A stretch of DNA of 64,000 nucleotides from contig CALDSK010000165.1 of the NCBI GenBank assembly GCA_937911865.1, forward strand, positions 1 through 64,000. The letters are read 5' to 3'. This document shows positions 8,800 through 17,481 of this stretch, piece after piece (the stretch's first letter is position 1; every line of letters begins with the position of its first letter). Under the pieces are notes generated by a model, which was not told the origin of the DNA, searched no databases, and was given only the letters and a program-made list of their open reading frames with translations. The position numbers were made by a program, and so were the translations under genes. This DNA comes from an uncultured Synechococcus sp. Its GTDB lineage: Bacteria > Cyanobacteriota > Cyanobacteriia > Phormidesmidales > Phormidesmidaceae.

Positions 8800-10191
8800 A
8801 TGGTCAGTCTAACGCCGAATCCTAGCTACAGCCTTACCCTTCGTATTAAGCTGCCTAATCAGGTGAGTCAGCTGGCTGCGGTTTTAGAGGCGATCGCCCG
8901 TTCAGGCGGCAATTTAGGCAATATCGACGTGGTAGAAAAAAGCCGCGAGCATATTATTCGCGAAGTATCTGTCGATGCGGCCAGTACAGAAGGCGCGCAG
9001 AAGATTGAACAGGCGGTGCGATCGCTACCCAATATAGAAGTTCTCGCTGTCTACGATCGCACCTTTGCACTCCACAGAGGGGGCAAACTACGCGTCGAAG
9101 CCAAAATTCCACTGCGTGAGCAAGATGACTTGGCAATGGCCTATACGCCGGGCGTTGGTAGAGTTTGTGTGGAGATTGCCAACCGCCCCGAGAGCGTTTA
9201 CGACTACACCATTAAAGGAAACACGGTCGCTATTGTCAGCGATGGTAGCGCCGTCCTTGGCCTCGGCAACTTAGGCGCAGAAGGATCTATGCCGGTGATG
9301 GAAGGCAAGGCGATGCTGTTCAAAGAATTTGCTGACCTAGATGCGTTTCCAATTTGCTTAGACACGCAGGATACAGAAGAGATTATCGAAACCGTAAAGC
9401 GAATCGCGCCTGTGTTTGGCGCGGTGAATTTGGAAGATATCAGCGCCCCGCGCTGTTTTGAAATAGAGCGGCGGCTACAGGCAGATTTAGATATTCCTAT
9501 TTTTCACGACGATCAGCACGGGACGGCGATTGTTAGCCTAGCGGCGCTAACCAATGCCCTGAAAGTTGTTGGCAAGCAGATTAGCGATATTCGTTTAGTG
9601 ATTAACGGCGCAGGCGCAGCGGGGCTGTCTATGGGACGGCTGTTTCGCAAAGCGGGCGTGCAGAATTTGGTGATTTGCGATTCTAAGGGGATTATTGGCG
9701 GCGATCGCACTGACCTTAGCGCAGCTAAAAAAGAATTTGCTGCTCGGCGCTCTGGCACACTAGCTGACGCAATGAAAGACGCGGATGTCTTTATGGGTGT
9801 GAGTGCGCCGGGCGTCGTCAGCGTAGAAATGGTGAAGTCGATGGCCGAGCGGCCGATTGTGTTTGCGATGGCCAACCCGGTACCCGAAATTCAGCCCGAG
9901 CTGGTAAAAGATCTCGTGGCGGTCATGGCGACCGGTCGCAGCGATTATCCCAATCAAATTAACAATGTGCTGGCATTCCCTGGGGTGATTCGCGGGGCGG
10001 TAGACTGCCGGGCGCAGGCAATTACGGTGGAGATGTTTTTAGCGGCAGGAAGTGCGATCGCCGCGCTGCTCTCCGACTCAGACCTGAGCCCCAACAACAT
10101 TATGCCGTCAGTCTTTGACCACCGGGTTGCTCCGGCTGTTGCCGCCGCTGTTAAAGAAGTTGCCCGTAGCTCAGGCATTGCCAGAAAGTAA
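8800..10191 (+). CDS. Malic enzyme with N-terminal ACT domain
   Basis: The 463-aa enzyme should decarboxylate malate to pyruvate with NAD or NADP. Residues about 8-75 form an ACT-type regulatory domain (LPNQVSQLAAVLEAIARSGGNLGNID). The catalytic part has AMAYTPGVGRVC, EGKAMLFKEFADLDAFPICLD, FHDDQHGTAIV and the Rossmann motif GAGAAGLSMGRLF. ACT-fused malic enzymes are common in cyanobacteria and the domain suggests amino-acid control. An in-frame TTG at 8791 would add MLP; the ATG at 8800 is the more likely start. Confidence 0.9.
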   Translation: MVSLTPNPSYSLTLRIKLPNQVSQLAAVLEAIARSGGNLGNIDVVEKSREHIIREVSVDAASTEGAQKIEQAVRSLPNIEVLAVYDRTFALHRGGKLRVEAKIPLREQDDLAMAYTPGVGRVCVEIANRPESVYDYTIKGNTVAIVSDGSAVLGLGNLGAEGSMPVMEGKAMLFKEFADLDAFPICLDTQDTEEIIETVKRIAPVFGAVNLEDISAPRCFEIERRLQADLDIPIFHDDQHGTAIVSLAALTNALKVVGKQISDIRLVINGAGAAGLSMGRLFRKAGVQNLVICDSKGIIGGDRTDLSAAKKEFAARRSGTLADAMKDADVFMGVSAPGVVSVEMVKSMAERPIVFAMANPVPEIQPELVKDLVAVMATGRSDYPNQINNVLAFPGVIRGAVDCRAQAITVEMFLAAGSAIAALLSDSDLSPNNIMPSVFDHRVAPAVAAAVKEVARSSGIARK

Positions 10192-10250
10192 AAAGCTGAA
10201 AGTGAAAAACCGTTAGCAGGAAAGCGGGTTAGCAACACAGCCCCAAAAGC

Positions 10251-10310
10251 AAGCGGCCAAGAAACAAGCAGCCAAGAAACAAGCAGCCAGGAAACAAGCA
10301 GCCCAGAAAG
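10251..10310. repeat. 15-nt tandem repeat, exactly four copies
   Basis: The units are AAGCGGCCAAGAAAC, AAGCAGCCAAGAAAC, AAGCAGCCAGGAAAC and AAGCAGCCCAGAAAG. The array fills the gap between the malic enzyme stop and the thioesterase start, 31 nt before the latter. Confidence 0.9.
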
Positions 10311-10341
10311 AACGTAGAACAAGAGAGACAGAAAAAGAGAG

Positions 10342-10761
10342 ATGCCCAAGCTGGAATATGAGCTGTCCATATATCCCTTTCACATTGACGCCATCGGCCA
10401 TGTCAACAACATCGTCTACGTTCAGTGGATGGAAATTGGCCGCGTTCACTTGCTGAACGCTATCGGCTTACCGATTGAACAGGTCGCAAAAGCAGGCATT
10501 GGCCCGGCACTGATAGAAACTAGCATCAGCTACAAAAAGGCGCTTTATCTAGGCGATCGCGTGACCGGCACTATCTGGTTTTCTAAGCTAGGCAGCGCTT
10601 CGGCTGTGATGTCGATAGAATTTCGCAATCAGCAGGGTGAAATTGCCGCTATTGGGACACAAAAGGGGCTGTTTATTAACCTAGAGAGTAAAAAGCCGAC
10701 TCGACTCACCGCTGAGCAGCGCGATCGCTTCTCACCCTACTTCATAGCGCCTGATTCATAA
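10342..10761 (+). CDS. Hotdog-fold acyl-CoA thioesterase (4HBT type)
   Basis: The 139-aa protein has HIDAIGHVNNIVYVQWMEIGR near residues 14-34, the catalytic region of the 4-hydroxybenzoyl-CoA/YbgC thioesterase family, and SYKKALYLGDRVTG in the following strand pair. It should hydrolyse an acyl-CoA or acyl-ACP in the cytosol. The sequence is not close to the cyanobacterial 1,4-dihydroxy-2-naphthoyl-CoA thioesterase as I remember it, so the substrate is open. The start ATG is preceded by a purine-rich AAAAAGAGAG stretch. Confidence 0.82.
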   Translation: MPKLEYELSIYPFHIDAIGHVNNIVYVQWMEIGRVHLLNAIGLPIEQVAKAGIGPALIETSISYKKALYLGDRVTGTIWFSKLGSASAVMSIEFRNQQGEIAAIGTQKGLFINLESKKPTRLTAEQRDRFSPYFIAPDS

Positions 10762-10846
10762 CCCCCAGATCCCTGGCCTAAAGGAAGATTTCTGTCATTC
10801 TCCCTTTGCCATAAACTATCAAGCAGCACTTAACCCAAAGGAACCT

Positions 10847-11329
10847 ATGCTAAACGAAGCCGCCAAAAAGACTATGCTCCGCCATATTCCCCACGGTCTG
10901 TACATCTGTGGCACTAAAGACGGCGACGATGTAAACGGCTTTACCGCTAGCTGGGTGATGCACGGCTCCTTCGAGCCCCCTTTAGTGATTACCTGTGTAA
11001 AGGCAGACTCTACCTCTCACGCCATGATCAAAGCGGGCGAAGTCTTTTCCCTAAGCGTTTTAGAAGCAGGTCAAAAGTCAGTCGCTCAAAATTTCTTCAA
11101 GCCTGTCAGCCGAGTCGGCAACAAGTTTGAAGACATTGAGTTTTACCCTGGCGAAGAGACGGGCTGCCCCATCATTAAAGACTCTCTTGGCTACGTTGAA
11201 TGCCGCGTCGTCGGTAGCGTAGAGAAAGGCGACCACACCGTATTTGTCGGTGAAGTTGTTGGCGCGGGCGAGCACCGCGAAGGCAAACCCCTTCTGCTCG
11301 CAGATACGGGTTGGAACTACGGCGGTTAA
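10847..11329 (+). CDS. Flavin reductase-like FMN-binding split-barrel protein
   Basis: The 160-aa protein matches the flavin reductase-like domain: HIPHGLYICGTKDGDDVNGFTASWV at the N-terminus, PPLVITCVKADSTSHAMIK, and FSLSVLEAGQKSVAQNFF. This domain also forms the C-terminus of cyanobacterial flavodiiron proteins, but here it stands alone. It probably binds FMN and uses NAD(P)H. An AAAGGA Shine-Dalgarno precedes the ATG by about 5 nt. The neighbouring thioesterase on the same strand is 85 nt upstream. Confidence 0.82.
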   Translation: MLNEAAKKTMLRHIPHGLYICGTKDGDDVNGFTASWVMHGSFEPPLVITCVKADSTSHAMIKAGEVFSLSVLEAGQKSVAQNFFKPVSRVGNKFEDIEFYPGEETGCPIIKDSLGYVECRVVGSVEKGDHTVFVGEVVGAGEHREGKPLLLADTGWNYGG

Positions 11330-11408
11330 CGGTGGCTAGAAGGGGTTGGTTAGAGGAAGTTGGCTAGAGAGGGTGGCCAGCGGGAGTGTTAAGGCATAGA
11401 AACCGACA

Positions 11409-12236
11409 CTATTCCACCTGCAATCGACGAGTCACAACAGTCAGTCCATCTTCACGAACCAACAATGCTGAGACCCAGCGGCTATCGGGTTCGCTGGGGG
11501 CTTCCCCAATTTTGAATAGGCCACCTGCCGCGAGCAGCTCTAGCTCTAAAGGTCTGCCGGTAAAAAAGTCGGTTGCAGTCGTGCCTTCTTCAACGGCTGC
11601 GCCTAACAAGTAGCGGTTACCAAGCGGCTCGACAACAATGGCATCAAAATCGTACTGCTCACCGGGTGTAACCTGCTCAGCCAAAATCACAGAAACGGTC
11701 GGAGGCTGATTGCCTGAAGCGACTTGATTTCGTTCAGAGAGGGTTTCTTGCGAAACGATTTTGCCGTTCTCATAGGTTTGCGCTGAGCGAATGATAGATT
11801 CTAAAACCGTGGGCTGACCGTCCACCATCTGAGTACCGTCGATGTAGGTGAGCGTTTCCGCAATAAATCCACCCTCAGTCGGCTCCCAGGACTGAAGCTC
11901 TACTCTGTAGGTAAGCTCATCGTAACGGCTCCAAAGAGTCTGCAGTGCGGCCTCCAAAGTTTCGTATGTAAAACCATCTTCATTGGTAAAGGTAGGGCTG
12001 TAGGCTGCCATTGCGGCAGCGACATCACCCGCGGAGGCAGCCGCTTCAATTTGCTCAATAGCGGCGACCAAATCAGCCGGTGCGGTGTCTGGAGAAGCGG
12101 CTTTGGCGTCGTTTCCGCCGAAATTGATTCCACCGCTGAGGCTGAACGCAAGGCCACAGAGGGTTGCAGAAACAAACTGCTGAATTCTGCAATGCTTTTG
12201 CAGCCAGGTTTGCAACCGAGGTTGGCGATGGAGCAT
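11409..12236 (-). CDS. Exported protein with NTF2/SnoaL-like region, unknown function
   Basis: The product is 275 aa from the ATG at 12236, which has a GGAAG Shine-Dalgarno; a TTG at 12257 would extend it by 7 residues. A hydrophobic stretch (residues about 18-40) looks like a signal peptide or anchor. Residues about 50-150 (AIEQIEAAASAGDVAAAMAA, then a helix-rich segment and strands with IDGTQMVDGQPT) resemble the NTF2/SnoaL fold often seen in small secreted cyanobacterial proteins. The rest is strand-rich and unrecognised. It is divergent from murG. Confidence 0.6.
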   Translation of the reverse strand: MLHRQPRLQTWLQKHCRIQQFVSATLCGLAFSLSGGINFGGNDAKAASPDTAPADLVAAIEQIEAAASAGDVAAAMAAYSPTFTNEDGFTYETLEAALQTLWSRYDELTYRVELQSWEPTEGGFIAETLTYIDGTQMVDGQPTVLESIIRSAQTYENGKIVSQETLSERNQVASGNQPPTVSVILAEQVTPGEQYDFDAIVVEPLGNRYLLGAAVEEGTTATDFFTGRPLELELLAAGGLFKIGEAPSEPDSRWVSALLVREDGLTVVTRRLQVE

Positions 12237-12469
12237 GGATGTACACTTCCTTTTCAATGAAATAGTGATGAGGACAGATTTTGAGGAACAGAGCGACGAG
12301 AAAGTTAAGAGTAGTGGGCGTCGAGAACAGCGATCACAGAATAGAACAATAGTATTTGAAGCAATTCTTTGGCAGATCGTACCTTAAACCAAGGTAACCT
12401 GAAACTTGTATGAATACGGCTTCCGTGTTCTTTTGAACCGCTATCGGGCTATCTTAAGGGGTATTTTCT

Positions 12470-13597
12470 ATGGTTGAGGGTTTATCGGCAGTAGGGTCAC
12501 AAACCGCACCAGCAGCAAAGTTAACCCAGCCAACAGCCAAGCTCCTAATAGCAGCAAGTGGAACCGGAGGACATTTATTTCCAGCGATCGCAACCGCGCA
12601 GCAGCTCTCGGATTACACCGTTGAGTGGTTGGGCGTCCCCGACCGGTTAGAAACGCAGCTCGTGCCTGAGTCTTATCCTCTCCATACAGTAAAAATGGGT
12701 GGGGTTCAGGGCGGTTTTGGCTTGAGTACGCTCAAGCTCTTGGCGCGCTTTGCAAAGTCAACGGCTCAGGTACGTCGCCTATTAAAACGGGGGAAATTTG
12801 ACGGTGTGTTCACAACCGGTGGCTACATTGCCGCGCCAGCTATCATTGCGGCTCGATCGTTGGATCTGCCTGCGATCTTGCACGAGTCTAATGCGCTGCC
12901 GGGTAAGGTGACTCGCTTTTTGAGCCCCTGGTGTACCACTGTTGCTCTAGGCTTCAAAGAAGCTGCGGCTCATTTACCGAAGGCAAATACGGTGGTAGTG
13001 GGCACACCGGTGCGATCGCAGTTTTTAGCCGCCGCTCAAAACGCAGCAGGCCTGACTGATATAGAGATTCCGCCTGATGCACCTTTGATTGTCGTTGTCG
13101 GGGGTAGTCAAGGCGCGGTTGCCGTCAATCAGATGGTCCGCGCCGCTGCGCCATCCTGGTTAGAGGAAGGGAAATGGATTGTGCATATCACCGGTACTAG
13201 CGATCCAGACGCTGATAGCTTTAAGCACCCTCACTACATTCACCGCCCTTTCTACGACAACATGGCGGCGCTTTTTCAGCGGGCAAATCTAGCTATCAGC
13301 CGGGCGGGCGCGGGGACGTTGATTGAACTTGCGATTACGCGAACGCCTTCTATTTTGATTCCGTATCCCTTTGCAGCTGAAGATCACCAGACTTATAATG
13401 CAAACGCTTTCGCACAGGCGGGCGCCAGTGAGCTACACCAGCAGTCTTCTCTATCGGCCGAAAAACTGGAATCGCTCGTCACCGGTCTTTTTGACCAGCC
13501 ACAACAGCTAGAATCAATGTCTGAGGCAGCTTATCGGCTAGCGACGACAGACAGCGCAGACAAGATGACTCAGCTGATTGGACAGCAGCTAACTTGA
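12470..13597 (+). CDS. murG: MurG: lipid II-forming N-acetylglucosaminyltransferase
   Basis: MurG adds GlcNAc to lipid I at the cytoplasmic face of the membrane to make lipid II for peptidoglycan. The 375-aa protein shows the N-terminal glycine loop GTGGHLFPA at about residues 31-39, HESNALPGKVTRFLS, the GGSQGA loop, and the C-terminal donor-binding region SRAGAGTLIELA with PYPFAAEDHQTYNA. About 22 extra residues precede the core. The ATG follows an AAGGGG Shine-Dalgarno. Confidence 0.95.
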   Translation: MVEGLSAVGSQTAPAAKLTQPTAKLLIAASGTGGHLFPAIATAQQLSDYTVEWLGVPDRLETQLVPESYPLHTVKMGGVQGGFGLSTLKLLARFAKSTAQVRRLLKRGKFDGVFTTGGYIAAPAIIAARSLDLPAILHESNALPGKVTRFLSPWCTTVALGFKEAAAHLPKANTVVVGTPVRSQFLAAAQNAAGLTDIEIPPDAPLIVVVGGSQGAVAVNQMVRAAAPSWLEEGKWIVHITGTSDPDADSFKHPHYIHRPFYDNMAALFQRANLAISRAGAGTLIELAITRTPSILIPYPFAAEDHQTYNANAFAQAGASELHQQSSLSAEKLESLVTGLFDQPQQLESMSEAAYRLATTDSADKMTQLIGQQLT

Positions 13598-13625
13598 TAG
13601 CTTTATACCCACAACGACGTACTGC

Positions 13626-14954
13626 CTATGGGCATCGTTGCTTACCGTCCTCAATCTTACGAGCTAACAGAGGCGTTTCTCCGAGGTAAGCGTCGCTGTA
13701 GAGCCTTTCAAATTCACGGTTGAAGTGGGCTGCCACGGTTTCATTACGAATTACCAGCAGCGTTTCATCATTTTCTGCATTGGCCGCATGGCTCCAGTTT
13801 TGCGAGCCAACAATGACTGTCTTATCGTCAATGACGGCAAACTTGTGGTGTAGCTTATCGCCGTAGGCCAGTGCAGGTGTTCCTATTGATTGAATCGGTG
13901 CGGCCCAAAGACGGTTGTCTGCTTCTATATTGCAACGCTGATTAGGAATAGCAATCCCTAGAATATCCAAGGCTTCGCTATATGGGCGGTAAGCAAAGCC
14001 CGGGTCAATCAGCGCTCTAAATTGAACACCTGCTCGCACCTGCGTTTCTAGTTGGTTGGCGATAGGTTGATCTGAAAAAACAAAGAGGGCAGCATCGATG
14101 CTGCGCGTTGCTTGCCCAATCGTTTGGCCAATCAGGCCATTGGCGCTCTGTGCCCAGGGTCGACTGGCCGAAACGGGTGAAAACTGTAAGGAAACACGGC
14201 TGGTAGGCAGGGTCAGGGACTGAGCCGGGCGTAGTGGTTTCTGCAAGCCAAATTGACTGTCTGTTTTGCCACCTGGGCCATCACCCCACATGACGTTGAA
14301 TTCCTGAGTGAACTGCTGCGCGATCGCCTCACTGTCTATCTTCAGTAGCACATTGGCATTGCCGCGACTTTGCAAATCGTCAGCATCGCCATGAATCCCT
14401 GAATAGGTGAGGTTTGCTGACCCAGTAACCACTGTTTTTCCATCAATTACCACAAACTTGTGGTGCATCAGACCGCTACCTTTTGAACCGTCAGCGGTGT
14501 CATCGAGCTGAGGAATCTGTCCTTGCCGAATAATTTGCAGAGCTCGAAGGCGATCGCCTTCTGAGTGAGAATACTGATTTTCTAGGATTAATCGGACCTG
14601 TACGCCGCGCTGCTGGCTTTCGAGCAAGGCTTGTGCAACGTGCGGCAAATTGAGTTCTTGAACCGCAACATCGACGGTTTTAGTAGCCTCCATAATGCTA
14701 TCTATCAGAACCTGCTCAAGGTTGTCGCCGTGGCGTGTTATCTGCCGATAAGGCTCTGTATATACATTCGCTTCGGATTGATTGAAGAAAACTTGAATAG
14801 CTGAATCTTGAGGGAGGGGAGCGACTAGCGGCTGCAACGTAGCCTGTGAAGGCAATAGGACGCGCAGAAACGATGACCCAATTGTGACTGCCAGGCCAAA
14901 GGCAGATAGCAATATCCATCGGCGATGGCGTAAAAAGTGAACACTTACAGACAT
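13626..14954 (-). CDS. Phospholipase D-like protein with two HKD motifs, membrane-anchored or exported
   Basis: The 442-aa protein has two complete HKD motifs, HHKFVVIDGKTVVTGSANLT and HHKFAVIDDKTVIVGSQNWS, which together form one PLD-superfamily active site. A hydrophobic segment at residues about 10-35 (RWILLSAFGLAVTIGSSFL) suggests secretion or anchoring. PLD-family members include phospholipases, cardiolipin synthases and nucleases; the SANLTYSG and SQNWSHAANAENDE contexts are like Nuc/helicase-associated or DUF1669-type members. The substrate is not decidable. It is convergent with murG with 28 nt between stops. Confidence 0.85.
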   Translation of the reverse strand: MSVSVHFLRHRRWILLSAFGLAVTIGSSFLRVLLPSQATLQPLVAPLPQDSAIQVFFNQSEANVYTEPYRQITRHGDNLEQVLIDSIMEATKTVDVAVQELNLPHVAQALLESQQRGVQVRLILENQYSHSEGDRLRALQIIRQGQIPQLDDTADGSKGSGLMHHKFVVIDGKTVVTGSANLTYSGIHGDADDLQSRGNANVLLKIDSEAIAQQFTQEFNVMWGDGPGGKTDSQFGLQKPLRPAQSLTLPTSRVSLQFSPVSASRPWAQSANGLIGQTIGQATRSIDAALFVFSDQPIANQLETQVRAGVQFRALIDPGFAYRPYSEALDILGIAIPNQRCNIEADNRLWAAPIQSIGTPALAYGDKLHHKFAVIDDKTVIVGSQNWSHAANAENDETLLVIRNETVAAHFNREFERLYSDAYLGETPLLARKIEDGKQRCP

Positions 14955-15085
14955 GTCTGTTGGTAATCCAGCGACTGTATCGCTTTAAGAAATTCCTTAG
15001 ATCTAGTTATCCCAAGGGGTGAACACCGGCTCACGCAGACGACAAAACCCTATAATCAGGGGATGCTTTGTCAGTCGAGTTAACG

Positions 15086-15607
15086 ATGCTCTCACCCGAA
15101 CAGTTTTTAGTCGCTACCGGATATTTTGCGATCGCCACGCTGGCATTTGGCGCACTCACCGCCCTTGCTTTCTTCTTGAAGTGGGGCATTCGGTTTCGGC
15201 TGGTGGGCGCGACTGGCTTCATGGGTGTGCTGACCGCTGGGATGTTCGGGCTGAGCTTTCAACCGTTGACACAGACAATAATCCCCGGTGCGGTTCCCTA
15301 TACAACCGTGTTTGACTCTGGAGCTTCGCAGATTGTCATTGCGGTACCTAATGAAATTACGAGTACTGAACTAGAAGCGACTTTGCAGCAGGCGGCTAGC
15401 AACTTATTAAAGCCGAGCCGGTTGGGCGGGCTAGGGCAGGCGGTGCCAAGAATCAGGGCTCGCGCGATTGTTCACAGCTCAGGGGTCTCGGAGCTGGTGT
15501 ATGTCGGGAGCGTGACGCCAGGAACCGGAGAAACGGCTGAGGAAAAAGCACCCGTGGTTGAAATTTATGCCGACAAGCTAGCAAAGGCCAACCGCGCGGC
15601 CAGCTAG
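15086..15607 (+). CDS. ycf51: Ycf51 family protein
   Basis: The 173-aa protein has two N-terminal membrane helices (FLVATGYFAIATLAFGALTA and a second at about 40-62) followed by a soluble domain containing PYTTVFDSGASQIVIAVPNE. This matches Ycf51, a conserved protein of cyanobacteria and some plastids with no settled function. I take the ATG at 15086; a TTG at 15068 is in frame. It is divergent from the PLD-like gene. Confidence 0.8.
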   Translation: MLSPEQFLVATGYFAIATLAFGALTALAFFLKWGIRFRLVGATGFMGVLTAGMFGLSFQPLTQTIIPGAVPYTTVFDSGASQIVIAVPNEITSTELEATLQQAASNLLKPSRLGGLGQAVPRIRARAIVHSSGVSELVYVGSVTPGTGETAEEKAPVVEIYADKLAKANRAAS

Positions 15608-15744
15608 TGGCGGTTAGCCGACCTCCCCCCTAGCCAAAGCGCTACGACATAATGAAGGTCTCGCCAGCGAAGCATCAGCAAACACTACAAAAGCAGGCGT
15701 TAGGCATAAGCCCGTAAGCGAAAAACAGTTCGGGAGACAGTTCT

Positions 15745-16944
15745 ATGACAGCATCGACTTTGCCAATTTTGAACATCGCGCCAGCTCAGGTAATTCGCGG
15801 CAGCGGTGTGCTCTTAGAAAGCGCTGCTTTGTTTGAGCGATTGGGTAAACGACCGCTGCTAGTTGGTGGTGAAACGTCCCTAGCCGCAGCGCTGCCATTT
15901 CTGTCTGCGCCTTTACAAGAGCTGAACACAGCAACAGCGACCTACCAGAAAGACTGTAGCGAGCAAACGCTGACCGTCTTAAATCAGGCGGTCGAGGCAC
16001 ATAAAGCCGACTGCATAATTGGCATCGGGGGCGGCAAAGCGTTGGATGCAGCCAAGCTATTGGCCTATCAAAATCAACTGCCGATTGCGACTGTCCCGAC
16101 CTCTGCTGCGACCTGTGCTGGCTGGACCGCGTTGTCAAACGTGTATTCAGAAGAGGGCGCGTTTTTGTACGATGTGGGGCTAGCCACCTGTCCAAATATG
16201 CTTGTGCTGGACTATGACCTGGTAGCCACAGCGCCGCAGCGGACGCTGGTGGCTGGGATCGGAGATGCGATCGCCAAGTGGTACGAAGCGTCCATCAGCA
16301 GCGGCCATTCACCTCACACCATGGTGATTGGTGCGGTACAGCAGGCTAGAGTCTTACGCGATATCTTGTTCCAAAAGTCTGATTCGGCCCTGAAGAATCC
16401 CGGCAGCGACGATTGGAAAGAAGTGATCGATGCCTCTGTTTTGATGGCAGGTGTCATTGGTGGGATGGGCGGCGCTCAGTGCCGAACCGTAGCAGCCCAT
16501 GCGGTACATAACGGGCTCACTCACGTAGCGGCTCATGGCACATTGCACGGCGAGAAAGTGGCCTATGGCATTTTGGTACAGCTGCGACTAGAAGAAATGG
16601 GCCCCGGCAAGACAGCGCTGGCAGCAACGGCCAGACAACAGCTGGTGAAATTCTACGAAAGACTGGGATTGCCCACCTCACTATCAGATATGCGGATGGA
16701 CCAGCTGAGCGTCAGTCAGCTACGGCAAGCAGCGACGATTGCCTGCCGAGAAGGATCGGATATTCATCACCTGCCGTTTTCAGTGCAACCTGAGCAGGTA
16801 ATGGCGGCGATGGTTTCGACGACCCTAGCTACCGCGGGCGCGTCGACTGCTAGCAAAGGTACCGACAGCCCAGCAGCAAGCGTTGCACGAACTCAACCGC
16901 TGCCTACTAGACAGTCTGCGCAAGCCCGAAACTTGGGAATATAG
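15745..16944 (+). CDS. Iron-containing alcohol dehydrogenase / glycerol dehydrogenase-like
   Basis: The 399-aa protein contains the NAD-binding motif GIGGGKALDAAKLLAY, the TSAATCAGWTALSNVY loop and metal-ligand regions GIGDAIAKWYEA, HAVHNGLTH and HGTLHGEKVAYG of the glycerol-dehydrogenase branch of the Fe-ADH family. It probably oxidises a polyol or reduces an aldehyde in the cytosol. The C-terminal 40 residues are Ala/Ser/Thr-rich and unlike the family core; the stop codon lies inside a 13-nt tandem repeat. An upstream GGGAG serves as Shine-Dalgarno. Confidence 0.85.
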   Translation: MTASTLPILNIAPAQVIRGSGVLLESAALFERLGKRPLLVGGETSLAAALPFLSAPLQELNTATATYQKDCSEQTLTVLNQAVEAHKADCIIGIGGGKALDAAKLLAYQNQLPIATVPTSAATCAGWTALSNVYSEEGAFLYDVGLATCPNMLVLDYDLVATAPQRTLVAGIGDAIAKWYEASISSGHSPHTMVIGAVQQARVLRDILFQKSDSALKNPGSDDWKEVIDASVLMAGVIGGMGGAQCRTVAAHAVHNGLTHVAAHGTLHGEKVAYGILVQLRLEEMGPGKTALAATARQQLVKFYERLGLPTSLSDMRMDQLSVSQLRQAATIACREGSDIHHLPFSVQPEQVMAAMVSTTLATAGASTASKGTDSPAASVARTQPLPTRQSAQARNLGI

Positions 16945-16972
16945 ACCGGGAACATAGACCGGGAACATAGAC
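16935..16972. repeat. 13-nt tandem repeat, 3 copies, across a stop codon
   Basis: The units are GGGAATATAGACC, GGGAACATAGACC and GGGAACATAGAC. The first unit holds the TAG stop of the alcohol dehydrogenase gene at 16942-16944. Confidence 0.85.
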
Positions 16973-17167
16973 AAAGCCTAGATTGAGAATGCCTTCTGGT
17001 AGAGGCCTTACGCCAGTGGCAGTTTTGCGCGCTAGCAACTTGCTCAGCGCGATCGCAGACCATCTATCTTTCGAAATGTTTTTGAGACTTTTTCCATAAA
17101 ACCTTAAGAAAATATAAACATAGAGGTTAGTATAGGTTTGGATGATTATCCATTGAAGGAGTTGACC

Positions 17168-17371
17168 ATGGATGCTAGCTTGATCAGATTGGCTTGGTCT
17201 GTGGTTGATCAAACGCCTATTCCTCGGCAGCAGAATCTCACTTCGCGCGATCGCATTGGCGCTGTACTCTCTGCAATTGACCAGCAAGCCGTTCTCTCAC
17301 CTCAAGAACGTCAACAGATCCATCAGTATTTACTGGCGCGTCAGCATTTGCTTACAGATTTATATCAGTAG
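17168..17371 (+). CDS. Small hypothetical protein, 67 aa
   Basis: I do not recognise a family. The reading frame could start upstream, but the ATG at 17168 has a good AAGGAG Shine-Dalgarno 7 nt before it. The product is soluble and helical: a central SRDRIGAVLSAIDQQAVLS segment and a C-terminal PQERQQIHQYLLARQHLL helix. A stem-loop at 17395-17437 follows the stop by 23 nt. The RBS and the downstream hairpin make it a credible gene. Confidence 0.6.
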   Translation: MDASLIRLAWSVVDQTPIPRQQNLTSRDRIGAVLSAIDQQAVLSPQERQQIHQYLLARQHLLTDLYQ

Positions 17372-17394
17372 CCCCGTGCCAATAGTCTTTAAAG

Positions 17395-17437
17395 ATGAGG
17401 TAGCCCGGCGAGTTAAATAACCGCTGGGCTACCTCAT
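17395..17437. terminator. 12-bp stem-loop between convergent genes
   Basis: ATGAGGTAGCCC at 17395-17406 pairs exactly with GGGCTACCTCAT at 17426-17437 around a 19-nt loop that itself has a GCG/CGC pair. It lies between the 67-aa gene and the acs stop. No T tract follows on either side, so it may be a weak or factor-dependent terminator or a transcript-end stabiliser. Confidence 0.5.
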
Positions 17438-17481
17438 TATCTGTCGAATTACAAAAGGCGATCGCTAGAGAGCCGAAAACG

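Noticed and set aside
15743..16195. 150-aa minus-strand frame
   Set aside because: It is antisense to the alcohol dehydrogenase gene, whose protein motifs are clear.
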